Below are positions 44,918 to 54,650 of a DNA stretch of 64,000 nt, piece after piece (position 1 is the first letter of the stretch; every line of letters begins with the position of its first letter). The notes beneath the pieces are model-generated. The model was not told the DNA's origin. It worked only from the letters and a program-made list of their open reading frames with translations, and ran no database searches. The DNA lies in contig NZ_JAVDYJ010000001.1 in the NCBI RefSeq assembly GCF_031458395.1, positions 2,852,001-2,916,000 on the forward strand, in the 5' to 3' direction. Origin of the DNA: Enteractinococcus fodinae (lineage in GTDB: Bacteria; Actinomycetota; Actinomycetes; Actinomycetales; Micrococcaceae). Both the position numbers and the translations under genes were made by a program.

Positions 44918-46402
44918 ATGGAAACCACTGATACTCTGTCCACCAGTGTCGAACTGCATCATCTCATTGCCGGGTCGTGGCGTGAGGGATCTGGCGCAAC
45001 GCGAACTTCGTTAAATCCGGCACGACCCGAAGAGATCGTCGCGACGTACAGGCAGGCAGAGACCACCGACGTCTACGATGCAATGTCGGCCGCTAGAGCT
45101 GCGGCCCGAGCATGGTCTCAAACTCCTATTCATGAACGCGGTGCTGTTCTGCTGCGAGCCGCTTCGATTATCGAGGCCGACACAGACACTCTCGGCCTCG
45201 AACTCACCCGTGAAGAGGGTAAGACTCTGTCTGAGGGTATCGCTGAAGTCTCCCGAGCGGTACGGATTCTCCGCTATTGGGGCAACGAAGGCGACCGGAT
45301 GGCCGGTGAATCTTATGCATCGCCCCGCCGTGGTGAGCGCATATTTGTCACTCGTAAGCCACTTGGGGTTGTGGGAGTGGTGACTCCTTTTAATTTCCCG
45401 ATTGCTATTCCAGCTTGGAAAATCGCACCCGCACTGGTGTACGGGAACACCGTGGTGTGGAAACCTTCGTCGGATGTGCCATTGTTGGCATACCGCTTGG
45501 CTGAGGCACTCACTACTGCCGGTTTACCCGACGGTGTGCTGAACTTATTCATCGGCCCCGGGTCGCTAGGCAACGATTTGCTGGAACATCCTGAACTCGA
45601 CGGGCTTACCTTCACCGGCTCAACCGAAGTCGGATTATCGTTGGCGAGCAAGGCTGCCTCCAAAGGTATCCCCATGCAAGCGGAGATGGGCGGCAAGAAT
45701 GCTTCGGTGGTACTCGAAGACGCCGATCTCGACCTTGCAGTCGAGGAAGTAATAAAGGGCGCGTTTCGGTCCACCGGCCAAAAGTGCACAGCCACGTCGA
45801 GATTGATCATCGCTGAGTCCGTGGCTGACGAGTTCCTCGCGCGCCTAGTGGCACAGATCAAGGAATGGCGAGTCGGTGATCCCTCTGATCCAGCGATGCA
45901 TATGGGCCCCCTCGTCTCTAGTTCTGCCGCAGCCAGGGTACGCGAAGGGATTTCTCGCGCAATCCAAGAAGGGGCGCAGGTTGTTTATAACCCAGGGGAC
46001 GAACCACTCCCCCCAGTAGACAGTTACGTGGCGCCGACGGTGCTGGAGTTACCGCCTGGTGAGGCTGCGCTGGCAAACTCAGCGTGGCACCAAGAACTCT
46101 TTGGTCCGGTGCTGACAGTGCGGCGGGTCCGCGACAGTGCGGAGGCTTTCCGACTAGCTGGGGACAGTGAATTTGGGCTCTCCTGTGCAGTTTTCTCTCA
46201 GGATATTACTCGCGTGCTCGAGGCCGTCGAGGGAATCGATGTCGGTGTGCTGCATATAAACTCTGAATCTGCCGGTTCGGAACCACACGTGCCTTTCGGC
46301 GGTGCCAAGAAGTCTGGCTACGGTCCGATGGAACAGGGGGGCGCAGCCAAGGAGTTCTTCACCCACACCACCACGGCGTACATTAGCGGAGGCCATTCGT
46401 GA
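44918..46402 (+). CDS. aldehyde dehydrogenase (NAD(P)-dependent)
   Basis: 494 residues from the ATG at 44918 with AAGGAAAACG upstream; the frame to 44891 has no ribosome site. Conserved blocks: VTPFNFPIAIPAWKIAPAL (about residue 150), FTGSTEVGLSLASKA, EMGGKNASVVLEDADLD with the general base Glu, GQKCTATSRL with the catalytic Cys (about residue 290), and GPVLTVRRV. It resembles the 2-oxoglutaric/succinic semialdehyde dehydrogenase group. Its stop overlaps the next GTG start by four bases, so it is coupled with the 2-hydroxyacid dehydrogenase. The upstream tandem operators point to control by the GntR protein. Confidence 0.93.
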   Translation: METTDTLSTSVELHHLIAGSWREGSGATRTSLNPARPEEIVATYRQAETTDVYDAMSAARAAARAWSQTPIHERGAVLLRAASIIEADTDTLGLELTREEGKTLSEGIAEVSRAVRILRYWGNEGDRMAGESYASPRRGERIFVTRKPLGVVGVVTPFNFPIAIPAWKIAPALVYGNTVVWKPSSDVPLLAYRLAEALTTAGLPDGVLNLFIGPGSLGNDLLEHPELDGLTFTGSTEVGLSLASKAASKGIPMQAEMGGKNASVVLEDADLDLAVEEVIKGAFRSTGQKCTATSRLIIAESVADEFLARLVAQIKEWRVGDPSDPAMHMGPLVSSSAAARVREGISRAIQEGAQVVYNPGDEPLPPVDSYVAPTVLELPPGEAALANSAWHQELFGPVLTVRRVRDSAEAFRLAGDSEFGLSCAVFSQDITRVLEAVEGIDVGVLHINSESAGSEPHVPFGGAKKSGYGPMEQGGAAKEFFTHTTTAYISGGHS

Positions 46403-49314
46403 CGTATTCAACGGCTGGTGATACTGAATCAATAACCAATTTATCCAGCATAACTAAAACCTCTACAGTCGACATTCGTGACCAATTCCGCACCGACCTT
46501 GCAACTCTGGGAGCGTATGTATCAGATGCGTCTGTCTTCCGGAGAACGCCCCAAGCTGTCTTTGAACCTCGGAATCTCGAGGAAGTGCGCTCCGCACTTG
46601 AGGCTGCGCGCGAGGAAGGTTGGTCGGTTACCGTACGCGGTGGTGGCACTTCAGTGGCAGGAAATGCGATCGGGCAAGGCCTGATTATCGACACATCCCG
46701 CCACTTTAATCGCATTTTGGAGATCGACCCTGTCAATCGCACCGCGCGTGTCCAACCGGGCGTCGTCTGCGATGTACTTCGTGAGGCAGCGGGCGAATAT
46801 GGTTTGACATTCGGTCCCGACCCTTCGACTCACAGTCGTTGCACAATCGGCGGAATGATCGGTAATAATGCGTGTGGTTCCCACTCTATGCAATGGGGTA
46901 CCACTGCAGACAACGTCGTGGAGCTAACGATCATGCGCGCAGACGGCGAACTCGTTACCCTTGGTCATGGGACAGTCAGCGATCCTAATCTTGAAAAGCA
47001 GCTTATCGCGCTACGAGACGAAAACCTCGCGATGTTGCGTACTGAGCTGGGTCGGTTTCCCCGCCAGGTCTCCGGTTATGGTCTGCACCATCTCACACAA
47101 GAAGCCGGCTTCGACGTAGCAAAGGCGTTTGTTGGTAGCGAAGGCACTAGCGGAATTGTCGTTGAGGCAGTGGTGCGGCTCGTCGAACGGCCGGCAGCAA
47201 GCGCACTGGCAGTCATGGCTTTCGAAAGCGTCTTCGATGCCGCCGGCGCCGCACCGCTGGCCAAGCGCGCAGGCGCTTCGACCGCTGAGGGTATGGGTTC
47301 AGACCTGTTAGATGCCTTGTGGATGAGCAAAGGAGATACTGGCGCAGACGAACTGCTACCAGGCGCCCATGGAAATCCACGTCCGGCAGGTGGCTGGTTA
47401 TACTGCGAGACAACGGGAGACTCACCTGAGCAGGCAGGACAACGCGCTGCTGCCCTGGTCAGAAAGTTTGAATCGGAGTCAAGCCACCGTCTCGTGGACT
47501 CCGTCGTCGTGAGTGACCACCAAGAGGTACGGCAGCTGTGGAAAATTAGAGAATCCGCAGCGGGCCTGGTCACCAGGCTCCCTGACGGTCGTGAGGCGTG
47601 GCCATCGTGGGAAGATTCCGCTGTGCCTCCTGAAAAACTCGCGGATTACCTCAGAGATCTCTACGGGCTGCTCGATAAACACGGTCTTGAGGGCGTCCCC
47701 TTTGGCCACTTCGGTGATGGTTGTGTGCACATCCGGATCTCGTTCACTCCTGGTACCGATGCAGGCATGGCAACTTATCGGACTTTCATGGAGGAAGCCG
47801 CTGCGACGGTTGCCCGGTATGACGGATCGCTTTCTGGTGAGCACGGTGATGGTCGAGCCCGTTCGGAGCTCCTACCACTTATGTATTCACCAGATGCCTT
47901 GTCAGCTTTCACCCGCTTCAAGCAGATTTTCGATCCGACAGGCCTCTTCAATCCTGGAATACTAGTCGATCCCGAAGCTCTCGATGACAATCTGCGGCCC
48001 GGACCAGGCCAACGGAAGAAAGAATTCATCCCGTTACATGCACTTTCACGTGATGGCGGGTCTTTGGTCAATGCAGTCAACCGCTGCGCCGGGGTCGGGC
48101 TGTGCCGAACTGAGTCCGATGCCATGTGTCCCTCGTTCCAGATCACAGGAGATGAGGTGCATAGTACACGAGGACGAGCTCGAGTTCTTTCAGAGATGTT
48201 GCGTGGCGAAGTGTTTACTGAAGGAACTGATTCCGAGCAGGTAAAAGATGCACTCGATCTTTGCCTGTCATGTCATGCGTGCGCGTCAGAATGTCCGGTG
48301 AACGTTGACATGGCGACATATAAATCGGAATTCCTGCATCAGCACTACCAGAAACGCCGCCGTCCAATGGCCCATTACTCCATGGGTTGGCTGCCACTTA
48401 CTTCACACCTTCTACACCGAATACCCGGTGCAGCATGGTTCGCGGATAAAGCATTAAGAATCCGTCCTGTCGAGCAACTGGTGAAGCGGCTGGGAGGCAT
48501 TGATCCCTCCCGGAAGATGATTAACTTCGCCTCCAGTAGCTTCCAATCACGTGCGCGACGGCGTCGTAGAAACACTCAGGTAGAACATACACGGGGAAAA
48601 GTCATTCTGTGGCCAGACAGTTTCACGAACCACTTAGATCCCGCCGTGCCTATGGACGCCCTTGAGGTTCTGGAAGCGCTTGGTTATGAGGTCACAGTCC
48701 CTCAGGGGTTCATTTGCTGTGGACTCACCTGGCACTCCACCGGTCAACTGGACACTGCACAGAAGGTCATCACCAGAACACTCGACCAGCTAGAAGACAA
48801 CCTCGACGGGGAGACCCCTGTGGTATGCCTAGAGCCTTCGTGTGCCGCAATGTTAATCGATACGGCACCAGAGTTGCTTCCTGACGACGCCCGTGCGCAT
48901 TCATTAGCTCAACAAGTCGTCTCTTTCAGCGAATTCCTCACCTCCCACAAGCAGGCTGGCGGAATTTGGCCCTTTGAAAAGCTCCAAATGGACGCGCTTA
49001 GCCAGACCCACTGTCACGAACGCTCCCGGGGCGGTCATGATGCCACCTCCAGCGTCTTAGAAGACGTTGGGGTTAATGAAGAATCCATCCAGACCGGTTG
49101 TTGTGGCCTGGCTGGCAACTGGGGCTTCGAGCCTGGACACGCCCAAATGTCACGAGATCTGGGTGAGCGTGAGCTCTTCCCTCGCGTTCGGGCTGCTACG
49201 CAAGGCGAAGCTATCCTTGCAGACGGCTTCTCATGCCGGACACAAATAGAGGAAGGCACTGGAGTACGTGGCAAACACCTTGCGCAACTACTGAAGAACG
49301 CGTTGCATAGATAG
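46399..49314 (+). CDS. FAD- and Fe-S-containing 2-hydroxyacid dehydrogenase (D-2-hydroxyglutarate/D-lactate dehydrogenase, YdiJ/GlcD-GlpC fusion type)
   Basis: 971 residues from a GTG that overlaps the preceding stop. N-terminal half: FAD-binding PCMH domain (VRGGGTSVAGNAIGQGLIID, GMIGNNACGSHS) and FAD oxidase C-terminal domain up to about residue 540 (VPFGHFGDGCVHIRI, SLSGEHGDGRARSELL). Then two 4Fe-4S motifs: CAGVGLCRT...MCPSF and CLSCHACASECPVNVD (about residues 615-635), and a CCG domain with ICCGLTW and GCCGLAGNWGFE. This is the layout of the YdiJ-type dehydrogenase family that oxidises D-2-hydroxyglutarate or D-lactate and passes electrons to quinone. With the L-2-hydroxyglutarate oxidase nearby it suggests 2-hydroxyacid catabolism. 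Confidence 0.92.
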   Translation: MTYSTAGDTESITNLSSITKTSTVDIRDQFRTDLATLGAYVSDASVFRRTPQAVFEPRNLEEVRSALEAAREEGWSVTVRGGGTSVAGNAIGQGLIIDTSRHFNRILEIDPVNRTARVQPGVVCDVLREAAGEYGLTFGPDPSTHSRCTIGGMIGNNACGSHSMQWGTTADNVVELTIMRADGELVTLGHGTVSDPNLEKQLIALRDENLAMLRTELGRFPRQVSGYGLHHLTQEAGFDVAKAFVGSEGTSGIVVEAVVRLVERPAASALAVMAFESVFDAAGAAPLAKRAGASTAEGMGSDLLDALWMSKGDTGADELLPGAHGNPRPAGGWLYCETTGDSPEQAGQRAAALVRKFESESSHRLVDSVVVSDHQEVRQLWKIRESAAGLVTRLPDGREAWPSWEDSAVPPEKLADYLRDLYGLLDKHGLEGVPFGHFGDGCVHIRISFTPGTDAGMATYRTFMEEAAATVARYDGSLSGEHGDGRARSELLPLMYSPDALSAFTRFKQIFDPTGLFNPGILVDPEALDDNLRPGPGQRKKEFIPLHALSRDGGSLVNAVNRCAGVGLCRTESDAMCPSFQITGDEVHSTRGRARVLSEMLRGEVFTEGTDSEQVKDALDLCLSCHACASECPVNVDMATYKSEFLHQHYQKRRRPMAHYSMGWLPLTSHLLHRIPGAAWFADKALRIRPVEQLVKRLGGIDPSRKMINFASSSFQSRARRRRRNTQVEHTRGKVILWPDSFTNHLDPAVPMDALEVLEALGYEVTVPQGFICCGLTWHSTGQLDTAQKVITRTLDQLEDNLDGETPVVCLEPSCAAMLIDTAPELLPDDARAHSLAQQVVSFSEFLTSHKQAGGIWPFEKLQMDALSQTHCHERSRGGHDATSSVLEDVGVNEESIQTGCCGLAGNWGFEPGHAQMSRDLGERELFPRVRAATQGEAILADGFSCRTQIEEGTGVRGKHLAQLLKNALHR

Positions 49315-49516
49315 GCCCATAGTTTGCGAGCAATAAGAGAAGAAAGCTCTAAGTTGTCGTTCCTGGCTGATGATCGGCATCTGTGAGGACGGGAGAATCC
49401 ACTCCCGTGACGCGCATTTCAATTCCAAATGCTTCCCAGCGAAAATCTGTCTGAAAAGGTCGTTCCAACTCCACAGGCTAACCATCAGCCAGTTCCTCTG
49501 GCCATCAAGGAGGCCG

Positions 49517-50299
49517 TCACTCATCGGTCCGCGTGATTGCATTACTTCCCCGCAAGTTATTACCAGCGGTTTCTCCGCCGTCAATCACAAATGAAGCTCC
49601 GGTGACGAAGCTCGACTCTTTCGAAACTAGATAAACGATCAACGAAGACACTTCTCTCGGTTGCCCTACTCGACCCAGAGGAATCTGACCAAGTCCTCGC
49701 TGCAGATCTGCAGTTAGAGGGGTTTCGATGCTGCCCGGATGTACAAGGTTCACTCGTATCCCATGCTGCGCGAGATCTAATGCGGAACTTTTAGTAAGAC
49801 CTTGCAGCGCTGACTTAGCGGTGCTATAGGCTACTAAATCCTTGAAGCCCGAGAAACCTGCAATTGAGGAAATATTTATGATCGATGCCGCTTCAGATTG
49901 TTTCAGTTGGGGCACGGCTGCTTTCATCCCATAAAACGATCCATGTAAATTTACTCCGAGTGTTTCGTGCCACCCATCGATAGTCTCTACTTCGACTGAG
50001 CCCGTCGTTCCCATCCCAGCATTGTTGACAAGTGCATCGAGACGCCCGAAACGCTCCACGGTCTTGTCTATTGCTTCCAGCCAATTGTCATAATCACTCA
50101 CATCGAGCCGGAAAAACATCGTCTCGTCTTTATCAATAATGTTGGCTAGGTCACGTCCGCCTTCTTCGTCAATGTCTGCAATGACGACAGATGCGCCTTC
50201 GCTAACAAGATGCTTTGCGTGAGCTGCGCCCATTCCTGACGCTGCACCGGAAACGAACACAACCTTACCGGCCAACCTGCCCTCTACCTTTGTCTGCAT
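49517..50299 (-). CDS. short-chain dehydrogenase/reductase
   Basis: 260 residues from the ATG at 50299, which has GGAAGG five bases before it. Motifs: VSGAASGMGAAHAKHLVSEG (cofactor, TGxxxGxG variant with Ser in place of Thr), ADIDEEGG giving an NAD preference, NNAGMG, INISSIAG and YSTAKSALQGL (catalytic Tyr and Lys). The Asp after the second strand suggests NAD rather than NADP. C-terminal region ends TGASFVIDGGETA, as in 3-alpha/20-beta-hydroxysteroid or cyclic alcohol dehydrogenases. It converges on the 2-hydroxyacid dehydrogenase operon. Confidence 0.91.
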   Translation of the reverse strand: MQTKVEGRLAGKVVFVSGAASGMGAAHAKHLVSEGASVVIADIDEEGGRDLANIIDKDETMFFRLDVSDYDNWLEAIDKTVERFGRLDALVNNAGMGTTGSVEVETIDGWHETLGVNLHGSFYGMKAAVPQLKQSEAASIINISSIAGFSGFKDLVAYSTAKSALQGLTKSSALDLAQHGIRVNLVHPGSIETPLTADLQRGLGQIPLGRVGQPREVSSLIVYLVSKESSFVTGASFVIDGGETAGNNLRGSNAITRTDE

Positions 50300-50472
50300 A
50301 AAACCTTCCATTCATTATTTTCAACTCGAGCCTGAAGAGGATAAGAACTTTGGGAGACCCTGACACACTCTATTAAGTCATGTCAAGAGTGGAACGGAGC
50401 CCGAGACCCACTCAACAGTTTTCCAAGCCCGGGACCAGGCCCACTTACAACTAGCTGCATTACCGCCGAATG

Positions 50473-51128
50473 GTGGGTCCGAGCATCACTGCCTCGTAGG
50501 TAAGACTAACGACGTGATTGATGCAGCTCCCCCGGAAAGGAACCATCCCAGCTGAATCGCAAAGACAAATATCAGAAAGGTCGCAAACACGTAGTTCGTA
50601 CTGCGTAAACCAAACTGGTTAGGGCGTTGAAAGAGTGGTCTATCCAGCGGTTGCGTCCGCCACGTGTAAACAAGGCTGCGAACATACCTGCAGGTACCCC
50701 GATAAGTAGGGTGAAGCTGATCGCAAGCAGCGCTATCTGTGCCGTAAATGGAAGGCGGGTAAGCGCAATATCCGCGATCAGAGCTCCAGACGAAAAAGAG
50801 TAGCCCATATCCAGTGTGAACACCGACGACATAATGCCAGAATTGGACGAGCAAAGGCTCTTCCAATCCCAATGCCTGGCTAGTTTGGCCCTACTTGCTC
50901 CGCAGTTGCCCCCTCGCCTGCGACCACTACAGCAGGATCACCAGGTATCAGGGGCATGATTAAGAAAGTGATTACGATTAACAGTGCGGCCGATGAAAAA
51001 TCCACCAGTGCGCACTAGCGCAAACCGTACCAGGGATGATCTCTCAGCTGGCGAGGCGGCCGCCCGCCTCCGGGAGTATGTGCAGCTTTCCCGGAGACGG
51101 CAGCCGTATCAGTGTGAAGTGAGGTCAT
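50473..51128 (-). pseudogene. decayed copy of the DppB-like permease gene
   Basis: Minus-strand sequence matches the permease gene at 14241-15281 from its ATG through about the first two thirds. Two frames carry the fragments: residues around IALTRLPFTAQIALLAISFT in one, and FATFLIFVFAIQLGWFLSGG in another, so there are frameshifts. Similarity stops near 50473, well before the C-terminal EAA loop, so about the last 130 residues are missing. The fused permease/ATPase and the second ATPase have no copy here. It lies upstream of nothing; the intact substrate-binding protein gene is just ahead, with the same 9-nt gap as in the original operon. Confidence 0.9.
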
Positions 51129-51137
51129 TATAGATAC

Positions 51138-52745
51138 CTACTTCGTGATACGCATCGTTTTTGACTGGACTGTTCCGTCAACTACCTGCACACTGAAACC
51201 GTCAGCAGTAGTTGCTTGGGCAACCAGGGTACTCAGTGGAACAAGGTGTGCAGAATCGATGAGGCTCTGCTGAATTTCTTGATAAATCTCGCAGCGTTTT
51301 TCTTCGTCTGGCTCTGCTTGAGCTTGACTGAACCGTTCTAGGACCTCGTTTTTTTCACTGCCAGTACTATTGCGTCCGCCATCTTCAGGAGCAGCGCCGG
51401 TAAATGGAGATAATCCCCCGTACATCGTGCGCGATAGATTCAACAACGCCATCACTGTCATGTCCCACGATTCAGGCTTAGAGTCGAGCTCAGTAGCCCA
51501 GGTGGTATTATCCACATTCCGAAGCTCCACTTCCGCTCCGAGCTCACGGAGGGCTTGATCCACATAAGAGTTGCCGGCACCGTTGGGACCTACAGCTTGG
51601 GTGCCGATTTGTCGAATGACCTCACTGTCTTGCAGAACGGACTGCGATGAGTCGACATCCTGGGGAAGAAGAAGAGTGTCGTCTGTGAGTGCGCACTGGA
51701 CTTCTTCTGGCACGAAACTTGCTAATAACTCGCCGTTACCGTTCGTCGCTGCCTGATTGAACGCTTCTCTGTCTAAGGCCTGAGCCACTGCCCTGCGGTT
51801 CTCCTCTTCAGCAAAGGGGGTCCCTTCGCGCTCGTTGAACATTATGAACTGGACAGCTGCGGGATACCGCTCTGTATTAAAATCATCGTTACCGTCGAAC
51901 CGTTCCATCGGCTCACCAGTAATGTTGGCAATGTCTAGGGTGCCCGTGAGTAGGCCATTGGCAATGCTGTTGTAGTCGCCGTTGATCGCGTACTTGATTG
52001 TCGCGGCCGGTACGCCCTCCAACGGTGTCTCATACTCGGGCCATTCATATTCCTCACGCAGTGCGAAGTCAACTGTGACGCCAGGTTGATAATTGTCTAA
52101 GGTATAAGGTCCAGAATAAGCTCCGTCGGCTTCACCTGCTGCCAGCGCTTCCTGATCTTCCAGTCCCGCTGGACAGATGATTCCCGTTTCCGGCAGGGTA
52201 AGCCCGTAAGGCATGTCTGCCCAGGGAGTTTCTAATTCTATCGTCACAGTTCCAGCCTCATCGTCGACTGTGAGTTCCGGATCTGAGGGACCAAAAACAA
52301 TGTGCTTATTTCGAGATTCGCTGATAAACGCCTCGAGCGAATCGGCGACGACTGTGGGCGTAATCTCTGTGCCATCAGAACAAGTAGCTCCCTCACGAAT
52401 GGTGAACACGCCCTTTTCAGGAGTCGCTTCCCAATCACTAGCCAGATCCCCTACAAGCCCTCCTGAAGGATCTCGTGAGACAAGAGTCCCATAGAGAAAC
52501 GCATCCACTATGAATGCACTGACACCCTGAGCCTCGAGGGGGTTAAAGCTGTTCGGATCACCGTCCATTGTGGTGCGAATCGTGTCCGTAGACATCTCAC
52601 CTCCGGCTGCCGCGCTATCTTCGCCAGTGGTGCAAGCGGAGAGGGTGAGGGCTAGTGCAGAGAGCCCTGCGATAGTGCTCATCAAAGGTTTTCGGTGGGC
52701 ACGGCTAGTATTTGACGGTTTTGGCCTACTTAAAAGCATGTTCAT
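51138..52745 (-). CDS. ABC transporter substrate-binding lipoprotein (family 5), second copy
   Basis: 535 residues with lipobox LSAC after a basic, hydrophobic leader. It parallels the protein at 15291-16895 over its whole length, e.g. DTIRTTMDGDPNSFNPLEAQ and PDEEKRCEIYQEIQQSLIDS. Differences are scattered and conservative, consistent with a functional copy. GAGGACAC precedes the Met. The permease gene that should follow is broken (50473-51128) and no ATPase is present, so this receptor could only work with the importer at 11772-15281, giving that importer a second ligand range. Confidence 0.92.
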   Translation of the reverse strand: MNMLLSRPKPSNTSRAHRKPLMSTIAGLSALALTLSACTTGEDSAAAGGEMSTDTIRTTMDGDPNSFNPLEAQGVSAFIVDAFLYGTLVSRDPSGGLVGDLASDWEATPEKGVFTIREGATCSDGTEITPTVVADSLEAFISESRNKHIVFGPSDPELTVDDEAGTVTIELETPWADMPYGLTLPETGIICPAGLEDQEALAAGEADGAYSGPYTLDNYQPGVTVDFALREEYEWPEYETPLEGVPAATIKYAINGDYNSIANGLLTGTLDIANITGEPMERFDGNDDFNTERYPAAVQFIMFNEREGTPFAEEENRRAVAQALDREAFNQAATNGNGELLASFVPEEVQCALTDDTLLLPQDVDSSQSVLQDSEVIRQIGTQAVGPNGAGNSYVDQALRELGAEVELRNVDNTTWATELDSKPESWDMTVMALLNLSRTMYGGLSPFTGAAPEDGGRNSTGSEKNEVLERFSQAQAEPDEEKRCEIYQEIQQSLIDSAHLVPLSTLVAQATTADGFSVQVVDGTVQSKTMRITK

Positions 52746-52938
52746 GTGTCCTCGAATCCTATGTAGGGAATTTCAAGCGTGAGTCGATAATTGGTTTGGG
52801 CCACCGTAGGCATCTGGAGGATGGGAGATGCGCGGAAGCTTCGAAGCGTCATTGATGAGGTACGCCGTAGCTATGACACGTCTGGATGAGGTAAGTGGTA
52901 ACTACTCAAAAATTCGTTATGATGACAGCGAGATTACA

Positions 52939-52954
52939 AGTGACCTAGATCACT
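52939..52954. promoter_or_regulatory. CRP/GlxR-type site AGTGACCTAGATCACT
   Basis: Fits the actinobacterial GlxR/CRP consensus TGTGA-N2-TA-N2-TCACA in the inner bases (GTGA-CC-TA-GA-TCAC). It is 55 nt upstream of the amidohydrolase GTG and between two divergent genes. cAMP-dependent control is inferred from the consensus alone. Confidence 0.5.
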
Positions 52955-53009
52955 GTCAAGCAACCATCCGCATCGAAGCTCATTTATCTTCACTCAGAAT
53001 GGAGTATCC

Positions 53010-54215
53010 GTGCCTTTTCAAACAGAAACTAGCCCACTCTTGGAAACCGACCATCTATTACCGGACCTTGTGGCTCTTCGCCGCTCTCTACATTCCACAC
53101 CGGAAGTTGGTTTGCATCTTCCTGAAACGCAAAGGACAATCCTCGCTGCCTTGGAAGGACTACCGCTTGAAATCAGCTTGGGCAAAGGCCTCTCCTCAAT
53201 TGTTGCAGTGTTACGAGGTGACTACGGCGGACCAACGGTCTTACTCCGTGGAGATATGGATGCTTTGCCGGTGCAGGAGAATACCGGTTTGGCCTATGCG
53301 GCTACTAACGGAAACATGCATGCGTGTGGCCATGACCTGCACACGGCTGGACTTGTAGGTGCGGCGAAGTTGTTGTCAGGACTGAAGTCGGAACTGCACG
53401 GCTCTGTGATATTCATGTTCCAGCCCGGCGAGGAAGGGTACGGTGGAGCCAAAAAAATGATCGAGGAAGGAGTGCTTGAAGCTACCGGAGAGCGCCCTAT
53501 CGCCGCTTACGGCCTTCACGTGGCTCCTGGTCCTAGAGGGACGTTCATGTATCGTAGCGGTCCAGCCTTAGCCGGGGCTAGCGAGTTAAATATCAAGGTT
53601 CATGGAAAAGGAGGACACGGGTCTAGACCAGAAAGCGCTATTGATCCAGTTCCAGCCCTGGTCAAGATAGCTGGCTCTCTTCAAGAGATGCTTGCGAGCA
53701 AATTCCCCACCTTCGATCCAGTGGTGCTTACAGTGACACAGCTCAAAGCGGGTGAAGCAATCAACGTAATTCCAGCGACCGCAGAGCTCGGGGCTACAGT
53801 TCGAACGCTCTCATTTGAGGCAAATGAACGGTTGCGAATCCATACAAAAGCACTCGCCGAGGGAATAGCGGCATCCTTTGGTTGTACTGCAGAAATCGAA
53901 TGGCACGTCTCGTATCCCGTAACTGTCAATCATCCGGATGAAACTGCCGAAGCTGCTACAAGTCTAAAAAAGCATTTCGGACATGAGCGGGTGGTGGAAT
54001 CGGCTGAGCCTGCGATGGGTTCAGAAGATTTCTCTGAAGTTCTCCAGCGGGTGCCTGGTACTTTCTTCTTTTTAGGAACCAGCCCACCTGAAGTAGACTT
54101 CGAGAAAGCTGCGTGGAACCATTCGCCAGAAGTTCTCTTTGACGATGCGGTGCTCGGCGATCAAGCGGCAGCTTTGGCATTACTTGCGATGCGGAAATTG
54201 ACACCAAGCGGTTAG
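53010..54215 (+). CDS. M20 family amidohydrolase (aminoacylase/hippurate hydrolase type), second copy
   Basis: 401 residues from a GTG with GGAG six bases upstream. The metal ligands match those of the protein at 17764: MHACGHDLHTAGLVGAAK (about residue 100), FQPGEEGYGGAK, the His in AYGLHVAPGP, and NHSPE near the end. The lid domain has KVHGKGGHGSRPESAIDP. Same orientation relative to the receptor gene as the first copy. It probably cleaves an N-acyl amino acid or related amide brought in by the importer. The promoter region holds a CRP/GlxR-type site instead of the 21-nt repeats seen at the first copy. Confidence 0.92.
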   Translation: MPFQTETSPLLETDHLLPDLVALRRSLHSTPEVGLHLPETQRTILAALEGLPLEISLGKGLSSIVAVLRGDYGGPTVLLRGDMDALPVQENTGLAYAATNGNMHACGHDLHTAGLVGAAKLLSGLKSELHGSVIFMFQPGEEGYGGAKKMIEEGVLEATGERPIAAYGLHVAPGPRGTFMYRSGPALAGASELNIKVHGKGGHGSRPESAIDPVPALVKIAGSLQEMLASKFPTFDPVVLTVTQLKAGEAINVIPATAELGATVRTLSFEANERLRIHTKALAEGIAASFGCTAEIEWHVSYPVTVNHPDETAEAATSLKKHFGHERVVESAEPAMGSEDFSEVLQRVPGTFFFLGTSPPEVDFEKAAWNHSPEVLFDDAVLGDQAAALALLAMRKLTPSG

Positions 54216-54554
54216 TGTTATGCGCCGCGAAGTCACTTCCAGATGATAAGTCGAATTGGAGATACCGACTGCCCCACGTAGCCTTGATCGCCGATCCATG
54301 ATGTGCGTGCTTGTTGATCCTGTGGCGAGTATCCAAGGTGGAATAGCCTAGGCGATGCGATGCTAGCGTTTGGTTCTACCAAGGGACTGAACGTTGCATG
54401 GCTACTATGAGTGTGGTGGACTACCGCATTTCCTAGCCAGATACTGACAGCTTTTCAAAACCCCGTTAGAGCAGGCGGATGAACCGCGGCCTGCTCGGCC
54501 TGCCAACCCTCGACTGCTTAGATAACGGATCTCGACCTCCTCGGAATGAACAAA
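54216..54554. other. intergenic region with one hairpin
   Basis: About 340 nt downstream of the second amidohydrolase. A stem GAGCAGGC/GCCTGCTC lies at 54469-54496 and may end plus-strand transcription. No gene or shared repeat was seen in the rest. Confidence 0.5.
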
Positions 54555-54612
54555 AAGGGCCGTCACGGAATACATCAGCGGTGTGATACCGCGCTGTACC
54601 GTGACGGCCCTT
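54555..54612 (-). terminator. strong terminator of the former TctA gene
   Basis: AAGGGCCGTCACGG and CCGTGACGGCCCTT form perfect 14-base arms, with nested inner pairings (TACA/TGTA, GCGG/CCGC). On the minus strand the stem is followed by TTTTT. It lies 38 nt past the TctA remnant stop. Confidence 0.85.
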
Positions 54613-54650
54613 GCTTGCGTACCGAAGCTTAGCAAGACATGTTTAAGGTC

